A stretch of DNA of 64,000 nt from Longitalea arenae. GTDB lineage: Bacteria; Bacteroidota; Bacteroidia; Chitinophagales; Chitinophagaceae. Shown here in pieces: positions 18,067 to 26,807 of the stretch; position 1 is the first letter of the stretch, and every line of letters begins with the position of its first letter. The notes below the pieces were generated by a model. The model was not told where the DNA came from. It was given only the letters and a program-made list of their open reading frames with translations, and did no database searches. The translations under genes and the position numbers were made by a program. The DNA lies in assembly GCF_016924755.1 (NCBI RefSeq), contig NZ_JAFFJX010000019.1, positions 38,402 through 102,401 on the forward strand, in the 5' to 3' direction.

Positions 18067-18139
18067 TGCATGTTAGTAGCTAAAGGGTATTATGAGTACA
18101 AATGCGCCGCTTACGTGTAAATGATACAGTTAACTAAAT

Positions 18140-18183
18140 GGGCGTAGCAAGCCAGTATGCCGACAATCAAGGCCGCTACGCCC
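18140..18183. other. Perfect 9-bp stem hairpin, possible structured RNA
   Basis: GGGCGTAGC (18140-18148) pairs perfectly with GCTACGCCC (18175-18183) around a 26-nt loop that can itself pair GCC with GGC. It is followed by AAAGGAG but no lasting reading frame. No T run, so not a terminator. Confidence 0.45.
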
Positions 18184-18600
18184 GAGGAAAGGAGTATGGA
18201 TTAAACAAAAGACTTGAACAGATACGCTGTAATACGACTATGCCATATCAATGGAATACCTGTTGAACATTTTAAAGGGGGAAAAGCGAAAAAGGCATGA
18301 CTAAAGAAGACCCTATTCCCGGAATAGCGCTTCCTTAAAGAAGATTGTTCTTCATGTACGATAGATGATCTGCTACAGAAAAAAAATAAAGAACGGATGG
18401 AAAAATGAACATAACGAAAAACATCCGCTACTATCAGATAGGTTGCCTCACCAATCTTCTTCATAGGTTACAATTAGTCGACCACTCTATAACAAAAATG
18501 CTGCCACTTGTAATAATCTGTTAAAGTTAAATTGTAGATAGTAAATCTACGATGCCCTTAGTCCGCTAATTAAGCGAGTTTCGGCTAGCGGTTTTAACCA

Positions 18601-19869
18601 TCAGCTGATTAACTTACCCACCTCGTCTGCCGAACGCAATGCCGCTTCAACGGTACCTCCATTGATACCATCATAAATAGCTTCACCGGCAAAGAACAAG
18701 GTATTTTGTATGGGTTCGTTCAGTAATTTCCGGGCTTCGGTCGTAAATAACTTATTGTAGCTATAGGCGCCCAGGCTGTACTCATTCGTTTGCCATCGGG
18801 CAACATGGGAAGCGGTTAACAAAGACTTCAATTGATCGAAAGAAATAGAAAAGATCCTGGCCAGGGATTGCAATGCCTGTTCAATGATCGTTGCATTATC
18901 CAGATCTTTGAACCCGGTGGCTGGCGGTCCGCCCACCCAGCCCGTGAGGACCGGCTCGGCATCCGGCAGCTGGGTCCACCAGGTGGGGATCAATTCTTCG
19001 CTGAATAAAAAGCCGATCTCCTTGTCATATTCCAGCCAGAACGGATGGGCGAACTGCAGCATTACCTTTACCACTGTTCCAAACCCTATTTGCTGCAAGG
19101 CCTGCTTATATGCATCGATCTCAGGTTCAAAGGCAATAGCCGTTGCATGCGAAACGTCGGCCAGTAATACACCCAGGGGTACGGTGATGATCGCTTTTTG
19201 GGCAGAAAAGATCTTTCCATCGGCAGTAATGGCTTCCACCTGACCGGCCTGCCAGCGGATGGTTTTTACGGTACAGGCAGTATGTATTACACAACCATTC
19301 GCTGTACTGCCATGTTGCAGGTAATCTACCACCTGCAGATAACCGCCGGGAATCCGGAACTGTTCCTCGTCTTCATGTTTCCATTCATCCCTTAAACCCA
19401 GCACGCTTACCTGGTGCATATCGGCCACATCAAAGCCTTCGGCAAATCGCTGTGCCGATTGGCGAAGCAACCCGTATTTTTCTTCGTGAAAATATTGCTG
19501 CAGGAAATCGGCCAGCGTCATATCTGATTGCAGGGCAGCCATGCGGTGGATCAGTTCATCCCAACCTTCTATAAATTCTTCCTGTACCTGCCATTTTCCA
19601 TCCTTTACCCGGATCATTTTCCCCGTAACCGGCTGATAGCTTCCCCCGGCCTCTTTCAATAATTGCAGGGTCAGCGAAAGCCGGCCATGAATGAATTCGG
19701 CGCCCGCTTCAATGGGCTTCAGAAAACCCGGCGGTTGTATGGAATGGATCCTGCCGCCGAGGCGGTCGCTGGCTTCGAGCACCGTCACCGGATGTTGGGC
19801 CGCTGATAATTTGCGGGCAGCCATTAATCCGGCAACACCCGCGCCTATAATGAGGATAGATTCTCGCAT
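18601..19869 (-). CDS. Flavin-containing amine oxidase (NAD(P)-binding Rossmann)
   Basis: 422 residues from the ATG at 19869. The open frame reaches 20004, but a Rossmann motif must lie near the true start and the extra 45 residues come from a GTTACAG-type word array. FAD binding: IIGAGVAGLMAARKL at residues 6-20 with EASDRLGGRI following. A C-terminal FAD motif, LFFAGEAIYDGINGGTVEAA, lies near 390-410. PFWLEYDKEIGFLF and GWVGGPPA are typical of the monoamine/polyamine oxidase family (Pfam Amino_oxidase). No signal peptide, so cytoplasmic. Oxidative deamination of an amine is the likely reaction, but the substrate cannot be told. The phosphodiesterase gene at 20026-21282 lies upstream on the same strand, 156 bp away. 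Confidence 0.9.
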   Translation of the reverse strand: MRESILIIGAGVAGLMAARKLSAAQHPVTVLEASDRLGGRIHSIQPPGFLKPIEAGAEFIHGRLSLTLQLLKEAGGSYQPVTGKMIRVKDGKWQVQEEFIEGWDELIHRMAALQSDMTLADFLQQYFHEEKYGLLRQSAQRFAEGFDVADMHQVSVLGLRDEWKHEDEEQFRIPGGYLQVVDYLQHGSTANGCVIHTACTVKTIRWQAGQVEAITADGKIFSAQKAIITVPLGVLLADVSHATAIAFEPEIDAYKQALQQIGFGTVVKVMLQFAHPFWLEYDKEIGFLFSEELIPTWWTQLPDAEPVLTGWVGGPPATGFKDLDNATIIEQALQSLARIFSISFDQLKSLLTASHVARWQTNEYSLGAYSYNKLFTTEARKLLNEPIQNTLFFAGEAIYDGINGGTVEAALRSADEVGKLIS

Positions 19870-20025
19870 AGTTCTGACATGTAAGACGGGTGATGCAAAA
19901 AGAGTGCGAAGGGAAAAATAGCCCTTACAAGTTACAGGGTACAGGGAGAACAACACCGGTTGCCAATGAGAAACCACCTGAATACTTCCGGTGCTTTCCC
20001 GCAACTGTAAACATAAACAGCCTTT

Positions 20026-21282
20026 TTACTTCAAGATCGGCTTCAATACCTTCAACGAACCATCGATCTTTTCAGTAATGTTCAAACCCAGAATTTTTGC
20101 GATGAGTGGATACACATGCACGTTTTCAAAGGCAGCTATCTGTTGTTGTTTCCTGAATGCAGGTCCCCATGCATAGAATGTAGCCTGCATTTCAGGAAGG
20201 GCGTTATCGAATCCATGTTTACCCGCGAGTTGATAGCGGCGCTTGCGGAAACTGAACGACTTTGGCGCCCGCGGCACCAGGATAATGTCGCCGATCCTTT
20301 GATACCAATCGTCTGAAGCACCGTAATGCCAGCGGGCGGGAACTTCTTTCGCCCGGTACACATCGTAATCAACTGCCTGCTGTTTCAAAGCCTGGTAAGC
20401 ATCCGCTACATCATTGGTATCATATGCATAGAGGTGCACCAACACATCACCATCCGGCACCTTGAATTTACTGGTATCGATGGCTGCCGGCATGGGCAGC
20501 AGGTTTACCGTATCGGCGTTGATCATGCCATGGTCGCTCAGGAAAATATAATTCACCGGCAGCTTTAAGGAATCTGTCATACGTACCAGTTTCCCGATGC
20601 TTTCATCTACAAAATGTACGGCTTCTTCTGTCTGCGGGGCGTCAGTACCATACATATGCGCTTCATGATCTACCTGGGGCAGATAAAAGGTGATCAGGTG
20701 CGGCCGCTTATCTTCGGGCAGCAGCAACCATTCTTTGACTGCCTGAATACGGGTATCAATATCAATAGAATCATTATAGCGATAATAATAGGTTGGCCGA
20801 ATGCCTTTAACGGCAGCTTCAGAACCTACCCAGTAAAAACTGGCTGTTATCATCTGCTGCTGTTCAGCCAATACCCAAAGTGGTGTACCGCCATACCAAC
20901 TGCTATCCTCCACCGCTTTGCGGTTTCCGAGACGATAGAGCTCCTTTCTTTTTTTATCGTAAAAAGTGTTATCAACCAAACCGTGATGAGCCGGATATAA
21001 ACCGGTCACGAGCGTATAGTGATTGGGAAAGGTCAATGAAGGATAAGAAGGGATCAACCCTTTGGCCGCTACCCCGCTGCTGCGCAATTGCTGCAGGTGT
21101 TTTGCCTGGAACTTGTCGGCAAAATCGTTGCGAAATCCATCAGCCGAGATCAGGATCACATAAGGCTTTTGCTGTTGCCGGGTACTATTGCTTCGGCCGG
21201 GCACTATATGCTGGCTTATATCAACCTGGGCCATCAAAAGCGCCGGAAAAAACAGGATCAACAGGGCAGTATATACTCTCAT
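20026..21282 (-). CDS. Type I phosphodiesterase/nucleotide pyrophosphatase (NPP family)
   Basis: 418 residues from the ATG at 21282 (MRVYTALLILFFPALLMAQ signal peptide); a start at 21303 adds seven polar residues. Alkaline-phosphatase-superfamily metal and nucleophile residues can be traced: Asp48 in ISADGFRN, the nucleophile Thr84 in SLTFPNHYT with Asn87, Asp and His in LPQVDHEAH, Asp-His in LSDHGM, and His in GKHGFDN. This is the complete two-zinc set of NPP/autotaxin-like ectoenzymes. The enzyme is expected in the periplasm or exported, hydrolysing nucleotide pyrophosphates or phosphodiesters; exact substrate unknown. It probably forms its own unit, as the amine oxidase downstream is separated by a word array. 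Confidence 0.9.
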   Translation of the reverse strand: MRVYTALLILFFPALLMAQVDISQHIVPGRSNSTRQQQKPYVILISADGFRNDFADKFQAKHLQQLRSSGVAAKGLIPSYPSLTFPNHYTLVTGLYPAHHGLVDNTFYDKKRKELYRLGNRKAVEDSSWYGGTPLWVLAEQQQMITASFYWVGSEAAVKGIRPTYYYRYNDSIDIDTRIQAVKEWLLLPEDKRPHLITFYLPQVDHEAHMYGTDAPQTEEAVHFVDESIGKLVRMTDSLKLPVNYIFLSDHGMINADTVNLLPMPAAIDTSKFKVPDGDVLVHLYAYDTNDVADAYQALKQQAVDYDVYRAKEVPARWHYGASDDWYQRIGDIILVPRAPKSFSFRKRRYQLAGKHGFDNALPEMQATFYAWGPAFRKQQQIAAFENVHVYPLIAKILGLNITEKIDGSLKVLKPILK

Positions 21283-21361
21283 GTGTTTTTGTTTGTAGTG
21301 CAAAAGTAAGCCGGTTCAACCAAGCATGTATTATGCTATTTTAAATAATTACCACCGTGAA

Positions 21362-21485
21362 AGTTCACAAGGCACAGGTTCAAGGTTACAAGTTCAGGAA
21401 AGAAAGTCAGACCACTCTTATGGCCTCAGCCAGCAACCTGAACCGGCAACCCGGTTCCTGCTAACCGGCAACCGGTAAGTTCAGG
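21362..21485. repeat. Word arrays (GGTTCAAG and AACCGGCA families)
   Basis: Spacer between divergent phosphodiesterase and PL11 genes. Left part has GGCACAG, GTTCAAG and GTTACAA words; right part has CAACCTGAACCGG and ACCGGCAACCGGTAAG, related to the AACYGGT array at 36244-36306. Confidence 0.55.
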
Positions 21486-21614
21486 ATGGTTTTGCCGCTT
21501 CCTGAAACTAACTTCCTTATCTATCCGTACTTCCCGGTGTATACAACGATTGCCAGCAACCCAACCAGTTGGAAAAAGATCATCCCGATGATTTTCTAAC
21601 TAAAAAACAGCCAT

Positions 21615-24203
21615 ATGAAGTCCGCATTTACTCCCTTAGCGAACAGGGGCATTGTATGCCCTTTTCGCACCAGCGTGGTTAAAAGAACCAACGCCACTTT
21701 ATTTTTCCTGCTCTTGTGTTTTTCTCTTTCGCCGGGCCGGGCCACTGCCCAAAAGCAAATGGAAAGGTTGAACCGCGGCGTGGTAGCCGTTCGCACCAGC
21801 AGCAGCCAGGTATATATAGGCTGGCGCTTGTTTGGAAATGATCCGGCCGGTATAGGGTTCAACGTGTACCGCAATACTACCCTGCTGAATGCCAGCCCTA
21901 TTACCAACTCAACCAATTACACCGACAACATTTCCACCAACAGCACTTATACAGTTCGCCCGGTGATCAATGGTGTAGAGCAGGCAGCGTCAGAGCCGGC
22001 CAGTGTATGGTCGCAAAATTACCTGAACATTCCCCTGCAGATCCCGGCTGGCGGCACTACGCCTTCCGGTGAATCGTACACCTACCATGTAAATGACTGC
22101 AGCGTGGGCGACCTGGATGGTGACGGCGATTATGAATTTGTTGTCAAATGGGATCCTTCCAATGCCAAGGACAATTCCCAATCGGGATATACCGGTAACG
22201 TATATCTCGATGCTTATCAAATGAACGGCACGCGCCTCTGGCGCATCAACCTGGGCCGGAACATACGCGCCGGCGCGCATTATACGCAATTCCTGGTCTA
22301 TGATTTCGACGGCGATGGCAGGGCAGAGCTGGCCTGCAAAACAGCCGATGGCACGGTTGATGGCGTGGGCACGGTGATCGGCAGCGCCAGCGCCGACCAC
22401 CGCAATAGCAGCGGTTATATTCTCACCGGTCCCGAATACCTCACTGTCTTTAACGGACAAACAGGCGCCGCCATGGCAACCACCAACTATTTACCGGCCC
22501 GCGGCACAGTATCCGGTTGGGGTGATAATTATGGAAACCGGATCGACCGTTTTATTGCGGCTGTAGCCTACGTGGATGGTCAGCGCCCCAGTATGGTCTT
22601 TGGCCGCGGTTATTACACGCGTTTGGTGCGGGTAGCCTGGGACTGGCGCAATGGTTCGCTCACCCATCGCTGGACCTTTGACAGCAATACATCAGGCAAC
22701 AGCGCGTATGCGGGTCAGGGTAACCACCAGATGACCGTGGGCGATGCCGATGGCGATGGCCGTGACGAAGTGTTCAATGGCTCCAGTGCTGTTAATGATA
22801 ATGGCAGTGGCATGTGGGTAAACGGATTGGGCCATGGCGATGCCCTGCACATGAGCGATATGAACCCCGACCGGCCGGGCCAGGAGATCTGGCAGCCTTA
22901 TGAATCACCGGGCAGCAATGGCCAGATAGGTGCGGCCCTGATCGATGCCAGAACGGGCGCCCGCATTTTTACTGTTGCTGAAGCATCTACCGATGTAGGC
23001 CGTGGTTTGGCAGCAGACATTGATCCCCGTTACAAAGGTTATGAAATGTGGGCATCGCGCGGTAACCTGTATACCTGTACGGGCACCAGCATCACCACTT
23101 CCAAACCGTCTATAAACTTTGCTGTTTGGTGGGATGCCGACCTGCAACGGGAACTGCTTGATAATATCACCATCAGCAAATGGAATTACAGCAGCAGCAG
23201 CGCCAGCACCCTCTTAACAGCCAGTGGCTGCGCATCGAACAATGGCACCAAGGCCACACCTGCCCTCTCGGGTGATCTGCTGGGCGATTGGCGGGAAGAA
23301 GTGGTGCTGAGAACAAGCGACAATAGCGCCCTGCGTATCTTCACAACGACCTCGGTGGCCACGAACAGGATCTATACCCTCATGCACGATCCGCAATACC
23401 GCGTTGCCATTGCCTGGCAGAATGCGGCCTATAACCAGCCACCGCACCCTGGTTTTTACCTGGGCGGCGATATGGCTGCGCCTCCGGTACCCAATATCTA
23501 TTTCCCGGGCGGCAGCAGTGGCACAACAGTTACCATCCAGGAAAACACGAACGGCTTTTGCAGTGTAGATGGCACCATCGATAACAACAATGCCGGATTT
23601 ACCGGCACCGGCTTTTGCAACAGCAACAATGCTGCAGGAAGCGGTATTAACTGGCGGATAATAGCGCCTGCGGCTGGTAGTTATACCATCAGCTGGCGTT
23701 ATGCGAATGGCAGCGGCAGCGATCGGCCTGCGAGTCTCCTGCTCAATGGCAGCACCGTAACTTCGTCGATCAGTTTCCCGGCTACTACCGACTGGACGAA
23801 CTGGTCTACCGCCTCATCCGTTGTAAACCTCAATAGCGGCAATACCGATATCCGGCTGCAAGCCAACGGCAGTGGCGGTTTGGCCAATATCGATAACATC
23901 AGCATTACAGGGCCTGCGGCTGTTAGCGGTGTTAGTTGTGCAGCAGTGGTTACTGCTACTAGTGAACTTAGCACTACCGCGGCAGGCAACATCAGCATTG
24001 CGCCCAATCCCAGCAGCAATGTATTTGTGATAAAAGCCCCCGGCGATTTCAAATACCTGGTGTATGATCAGTTGGGAAGGCTGGTAGAAAAAGGGAATGG
24101 ACAATTCAAGACCCAGATCGGGCAGCGGTTGCAACTGGGAACTTATACTGTACAAATTGAACAGCGCAATAAACGTCAGACGTTAAAGATCATTAAACGA
24201 TAG
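21615..24203 (+). CDS. Rhamnogalacturonan lyase, PL11 family, secreted by type IX system
   Basis: 862 residues. A long N-terminus carries a signal peptide ending near PGRATAQ (residue 46). The catalytic part (about 47-640) begins with MERLNRGVVAVRTSSSQVYI and shows repeated Ca-binding-like DGDGD loops (GDLDGDGDYEFV, DFDGDGRAEL, DADGDGRDEV) of the PL11 eight-bladed propeller (YesW/YesX relatives). A carbohydrate-binding-like beta-sandwich (about 655-775) follows, then a type IX sorting domain starting ISIAPNPSSNVF near 795 and ending QTLKIIKR. It would cleave the rhamnogalacturonan I backbone of pectin at the cell surface or outside. No other pectin gene or SusC/SusD pair adjoins it, so it is not part of a local utilisation locus. 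Confidence 0.93.
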   Translation: MKSAFTPLANRGIVCPFRTSVVKRTNATLFFLLLCFSLSPGRATAQKQMERLNRGVVAVRTSSSQVYIGWRLFGNDPAGIGFNVYRNTTLLNASPITNSTNYTDNISTNSTYTVRPVINGVEQAASEPASVWSQNYLNIPLQIPAGGTTPSGESYTYHVNDCSVGDLDGDGDYEFVVKWDPSNAKDNSQSGYTGNVYLDAYQMNGTRLWRINLGRNIRAGAHYTQFLVYDFDGDGRAELACKTADGTVDGVGTVIGSASADHRNSSGYILTGPEYLTVFNGQTGAAMATTNYLPARGTVSGWGDNYGNRIDRFIAAVAYVDGQRPSMVFGRGYYTRLVRVAWDWRNGSLTHRWTFDSNTSGNSAYAGQGNHQMTVGDADGDGRDEVFNGSSAVNDNGSGMWVNGLGHGDALHMSDMNPDRPGQEIWQPYESPGSNGQIGAALIDARTGARIFTVAEASTDVGRGLAADIDPRYKGYEMWASRGNLYTCTGTSITTSKPSINFAVWWDADLQRELLDNITISKWNYSSSSASTLLTASGCASNNGTKATPALSGDLLGDWREEVVLRTSDNSALRIFTTTSVATNRIYTLMHDPQYRVAIAWQNAAYNQPPHPGFYLGGDMAAPPVPNIYFPGGSSGTTVTIQENTNGFCSVDGTIDNNNAGFTGTGFCNSNNAAGSGINWRIIAPAAGSYTISWRYANGSGSDRPASLLLNGSTVTSSISFPATTDWTNWSTASSVVNLNSGNTDIRLQANGSGGLANIDNISITGPAAVSGVSCAAVVTATSELSTTAAGNISIAPNPSSNVFVIKAPGDFKYLVYDQLGRLVEKGNGQFKTQIGQRLQLGTYTVQIEQRNKRQTLKIIKR

Positions 24204-24234
24204 GATCAAGACGCATCTTCAATTAGCAATTCAA

Positions 24235-24267
24235 AACCGTGTCACGGTATGAAACCGTGGCACGGTT
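24235..24267. terminator. Double-palindrome hairpin after the PL11 gene
   Basis: AACCGTGTCACGGT (24235-24248) and ACCGTGGCACGGTT (24254-24267) form a 14-bp stem with one wobble position and an ATGAA loop; each arm is itself palindromic. No T run. Related GTG/CAC hairpins follow the genes ending at 39337 and 41215. Confidence 0.6.
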
Positions 24268-24336
24268 AACCCGTTACTGGAGCCTGGATCATGCGCCCCT
24301 TTTTAGGGGCAAGGGGAAAAATTATATATTAGCATC

Positions 24337-24852
24337 ATGGTTTCGTTTACCACCAAACTTCTCCAATTTGAACAGCAGGGTGAAAAGACCGGCTGGACCT
24401 ACCTTGAAATTCCGGCTGATCTGGCACAGAAGATAAAGCCCGGAAATAAGAAGATCTTCCGCGTAAAAGGTAAACTGGACAATTTTCCCATTCAAGCAGT
24501 GGCACTAATGCCGATGGGCGCCGGCAATTTTATTCTGCCTGTGAATGCCGTTATGCGAAAAGGCATTGGAAAACGTAAAGGCGCGATGGTAAAAGTACAG
24601 TTACAGGAAGATAAAGCCGAAGTGCCGATAAACGCAGAATTACTAGAATGTTTGCAGGAAGATCCCGATGCCCAGGCACATTTCAATAAGTTACCGAAAA
24701 GCCATCAGCTTTATTTCAGCAAATGGATCGATAGCGCCAAAACCGAAGCTACCAGGACCAACCGGCTTAGCCGCACGCTGATCGCCCTGGGTAAAGGATG
24801 GGATTACGGGCAAATGATCAGGGCGGGTAAGCAGAACAAAGAGAACTGGTAG
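24337..24852 (+). CDS. DUF1905 plus YdeI/OmpD-associated (OmdA) domain protein
   Basis: 171 residues, cytoplasmic. The first half (about 5-95) has the DUF1905 pattern TGWTYLEIPADLAQKI, FRVKGKLDNFPIQAVALMPM and AVMRKGIGKRKGAMVKVQL. The second half (about 105-168) is an OmdA-like helical tail, LPKSHQLYFSKWIDSAKTEA with NRLSRTLIALGKG. Such proteins are widespread in Bacteroidota, and no reaction is established that I can name with confidence. A TATATTAG sequence just upstream resembles a -7 box. The gene stands alone. Confidence 0.85.
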   Translation: MVSFTTKLLQFEQQGEKTGWTYLEIPADLAQKIKPGNKKIFRVKGKLDNFPIQAVALMPMGAGNFILPVNAVMRKGIGKRKGAMVKVQLQEDKAEVPINAELLECLQEDPDAQAHFNKLPKSHQLYFSKWIDSAKTEATRTNRLSRTLIALGKGWDYGQMIRAGKQNKENW

Positions 24853-25553
24853 GCGCTTTTTAATAGAAAGCCCCTTCCGTTTTGGGTATTAAAAATGAAC
24901 GGAATAGCCGTCTATACAGTGCAAAATGTTGTAACATATTTCAATTTTGATATACTGCCGTTTTAAATTCTGCGTTATATCTTTACTGTGGAATAAGTAT
25001 TATTCCGCGAGCTTTGTATGTAATCTATTAATAATAACAGTATCTTTTAATAATAAAAAACCATTTTACCTGTTTTTAAATTAGTTAATTTACTAATTTG
25101 CCGCAGCTTACTAATACCCTATGATGAATAAAAATCTACTTTCTGTACAATGTACAATAGCCAGGCCCTGTGTAGCGGTTCTACTGCAACAAGGTGTTAA
25201 TTACAGGCACCATTCATCATTCAATTTTAGTGGCTCATTCAGCGTAACAGGCGCCGCATAAATATCGGCTAGGCCGGTTATTGCGGTAACTTATATAAAC
25301 CAAACTGTTAACAGAAGCTCTTTATAACCGACATTAATCATTAACTAAAAAGATAATATTCATTCGATAGCCCTAAAAAAACTGTAACAACTTTACAAGT
25401 GAAAAATGGTCCATGATAAGTGCAACCAAGGGTTTCCGGAATATCCGGGATGCCCCGCCGGATAAAACCAGCGCCCCTAAACGAATTGAAATGTGAACTT
25501 TTAAAACAATATGGTTTCAATTATTTTTATCAATCAATTTTAAAAACCGTTCT
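24853..25553. other. 701-bp AT-rich gene-free spacer
   Basis: AT-rich, no credible gene. A 46-codon frame at 25121-25261 has no signal, family or start context and is not called. It presumably holds the promoter of the gene at 25554; no full TTTG/TAnnTTTG pair was found. Confidence 0.5.
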
Positions 25554-26522
25554 ATGATAAGTAAGTGTTCCCTAACCACACTTCTGCTCATCATCTCCGC
25601 AGTCAGCTTTGGCCAAAGCAAGGTTGAAGGAGTATGGAAAACCCAGGACCAAAAGGATAGCCTGTTAGTAAGCGCAAGCGGACAAAGTAATCCAGCTGTT
25701 TTTGTTTATTTTCCCAGCAAAGCCAAGTTCTTACCATTTACCCTTAATGGCAGTGAACTGGTACACTATGAGCCAGATGCTTCGAAAATGTCATTGAGCT
25801 TATCGGCTGATGGAAATACCATTACCGATGCCAATGGTGGTGCCAAAAAAGTTTATTCCAAAGTTTCTTCACAGTCACCTGTAAACAGCAAGACTGTAGC
25901 CGCCGGTGCAGATGATTTCTTTGATTTCAGCACCAGCAATTACTATGCAGGTATCAACTTCTATCTTTCTTCACACCCCGGCCTGCCATTTATGCCCAAT
26001 CCTGCTTTCATAACCAAGAAAAAAGTAAAGGAAGTAAAGATTGAAAAATTCTTTGCACGCGTAAGCGGCAGCGGCGCCGTATCTGTTCAGAAAGAATATG
26101 ACCTGGTATATAACTTTAATTCCAGCGGACAGATCACCACTGTACAGGTAGTACCTTTCGGTGGCGGTCAGGAAACGGATACCTGGACTTACTCTTACAA
26201 TGGCGACAAGCTGCAAAAGATCAGCACGCCCGGCAGAGTATTGCAATTCGATAACGATAACTGGGAAGTAGATGCCCGTCAACAGAAAAAAGTGCCGTTC
26301 ATTTTCCCGATGTGGTCTTATAACGGCGACTCAAAACCACGCACTGCTACCCTGCCCTATATGACCGGAGCTCCTCTTAATGAATATTTTTACACTGGCA
26401 GCCAGCTGACCAAGATCTGCTCAAAAGACGTAAGTGAGCCGAATATCCTGGAGCATTGCACAGAGTATACCTACAAAGATGGAATTCCGGTAAAAATAGT
26501 AGAAACAAAGCGAAGCAAATAA
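25554..26522 (+). CDS. Secreted hypothetical protein with YD-repeat-like strands
   Basis: 322 residues with a signal peptide (MISKCSLTTLLLIISAVSFG, cleavage near SFGQS). No family recognised. The first part, residues 25-105, resembles small beta domains of exported Bacteroidota proteins (VEGVWKTQDQKDSLLVSA). The second part has strands of the type YDLVYNFNSSGQITTVQVV, WTYSYNGDKLQKISTPG and CTEYTYKDGIPVKIVETK, similar in rhythm to YD/RHS repeats but without a full RHS core. It is periplasmic or exported and not a lipoprotein. It is ended by a very strong terminator and stands alone after a long AT-rich spacer. Confidence 0.8.
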   Translation: MISKCSLTTLLLIISAVSFGQSKVEGVWKTQDQKDSLLVSASGQSNPAVFVYFPSKAKFLPFTLNGSELVHYEPDASKMSLSLSADGNTITDANGGAKKVYSKVSSQSPVNSKTVAAGADDFFDFSTSNYYAGINFYLSSHPGLPFMPNPAFITKKKVKEVKIEKFFARVSGSGAVSVQKEYDLVYNFNSSGQITTVQVVPFGGGQETDTWTYSYNGDKLQKISTPGRVLQFDNDNWEVDARQQKKVPFIFPMWSYNGDSKPRTATLPYMTGAPLNEYFYTGSQLTKICSKDVSEPNILEHCTEYTYKDGIPVKIVETKRSK

Positions 26523-26546
26523 GTGCTAACCACTTACTATCATAAT

Positions 26547-26578
26547 GAAAAAAGTCCCGGTAAACCGGGACTTTTTTC
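26547..26578. terminator. Perfect rho-independent terminator
   Basis: GAAAAAAGTCCCGG, loop TAAA, CCGGGACTTTTTTC: a perfect stem with A and T tracts, so active on either strand. It follows the gene ending at 26522. Confidence 0.93.
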
Positions 26579-26734
26579 ATATAGGCCATTGTTGTTCCCG
26601 GTTATTGAACGCTATTTTCTCCAGCATATGAGCATGCAAAATCACGGGCAATTATTTAACGAAAAAGCCACAACAATTTCGATTTTCCACATGTTGTGTA
26701 TAAGTAACTTTACGAAAATGCAGTTCTAAATAAT

Positions 26735-26742
26735 TATATTTG
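26735..26742 (+). promoter_or_regulatory. TAnnTTTG -7 box of phoH
   Basis: TATATTTG matches TAnnTTTG. A TTTA 22 bp upstream (26709-26712) is one base off the -33 TTTG. Predicted start near 26749 leaves a leader of about 60 nt before the TTG start codon at 26808. Confidence 0.5.
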
Positions 26743-26807
26743 GAATAGATGCCATAAGAAGATATCAGGACGGTATCCTGTATTTGTGAAACTTAAATTG
26801 AAGCGAC

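Larger units (their letters stand above)
17986..18600. other. Gene-free spacer with terminator and hairpin
   Basis: Holds the terminator at 18037-18066 and a 9-bp stem hairpin at 18140-18183 followed by AAAGGAG. No credible protein gene: the longest minus frame (18201-18464) has poor codon character and runs through these elements' flank. Confidence 0.45.

Noticed and set aside
18201..18464. 87-codon minus-strand frame
   Set aside because: Rich in Phe, Ser and Arg without domain or signal features; no promoter or ribosome binding site. A conserved homologue would change this view.
25121..25261. 46-codon frame in the AT-rich spacer
   Set aside because: No signal peptide, membrane span or start signal; appears to be chance.
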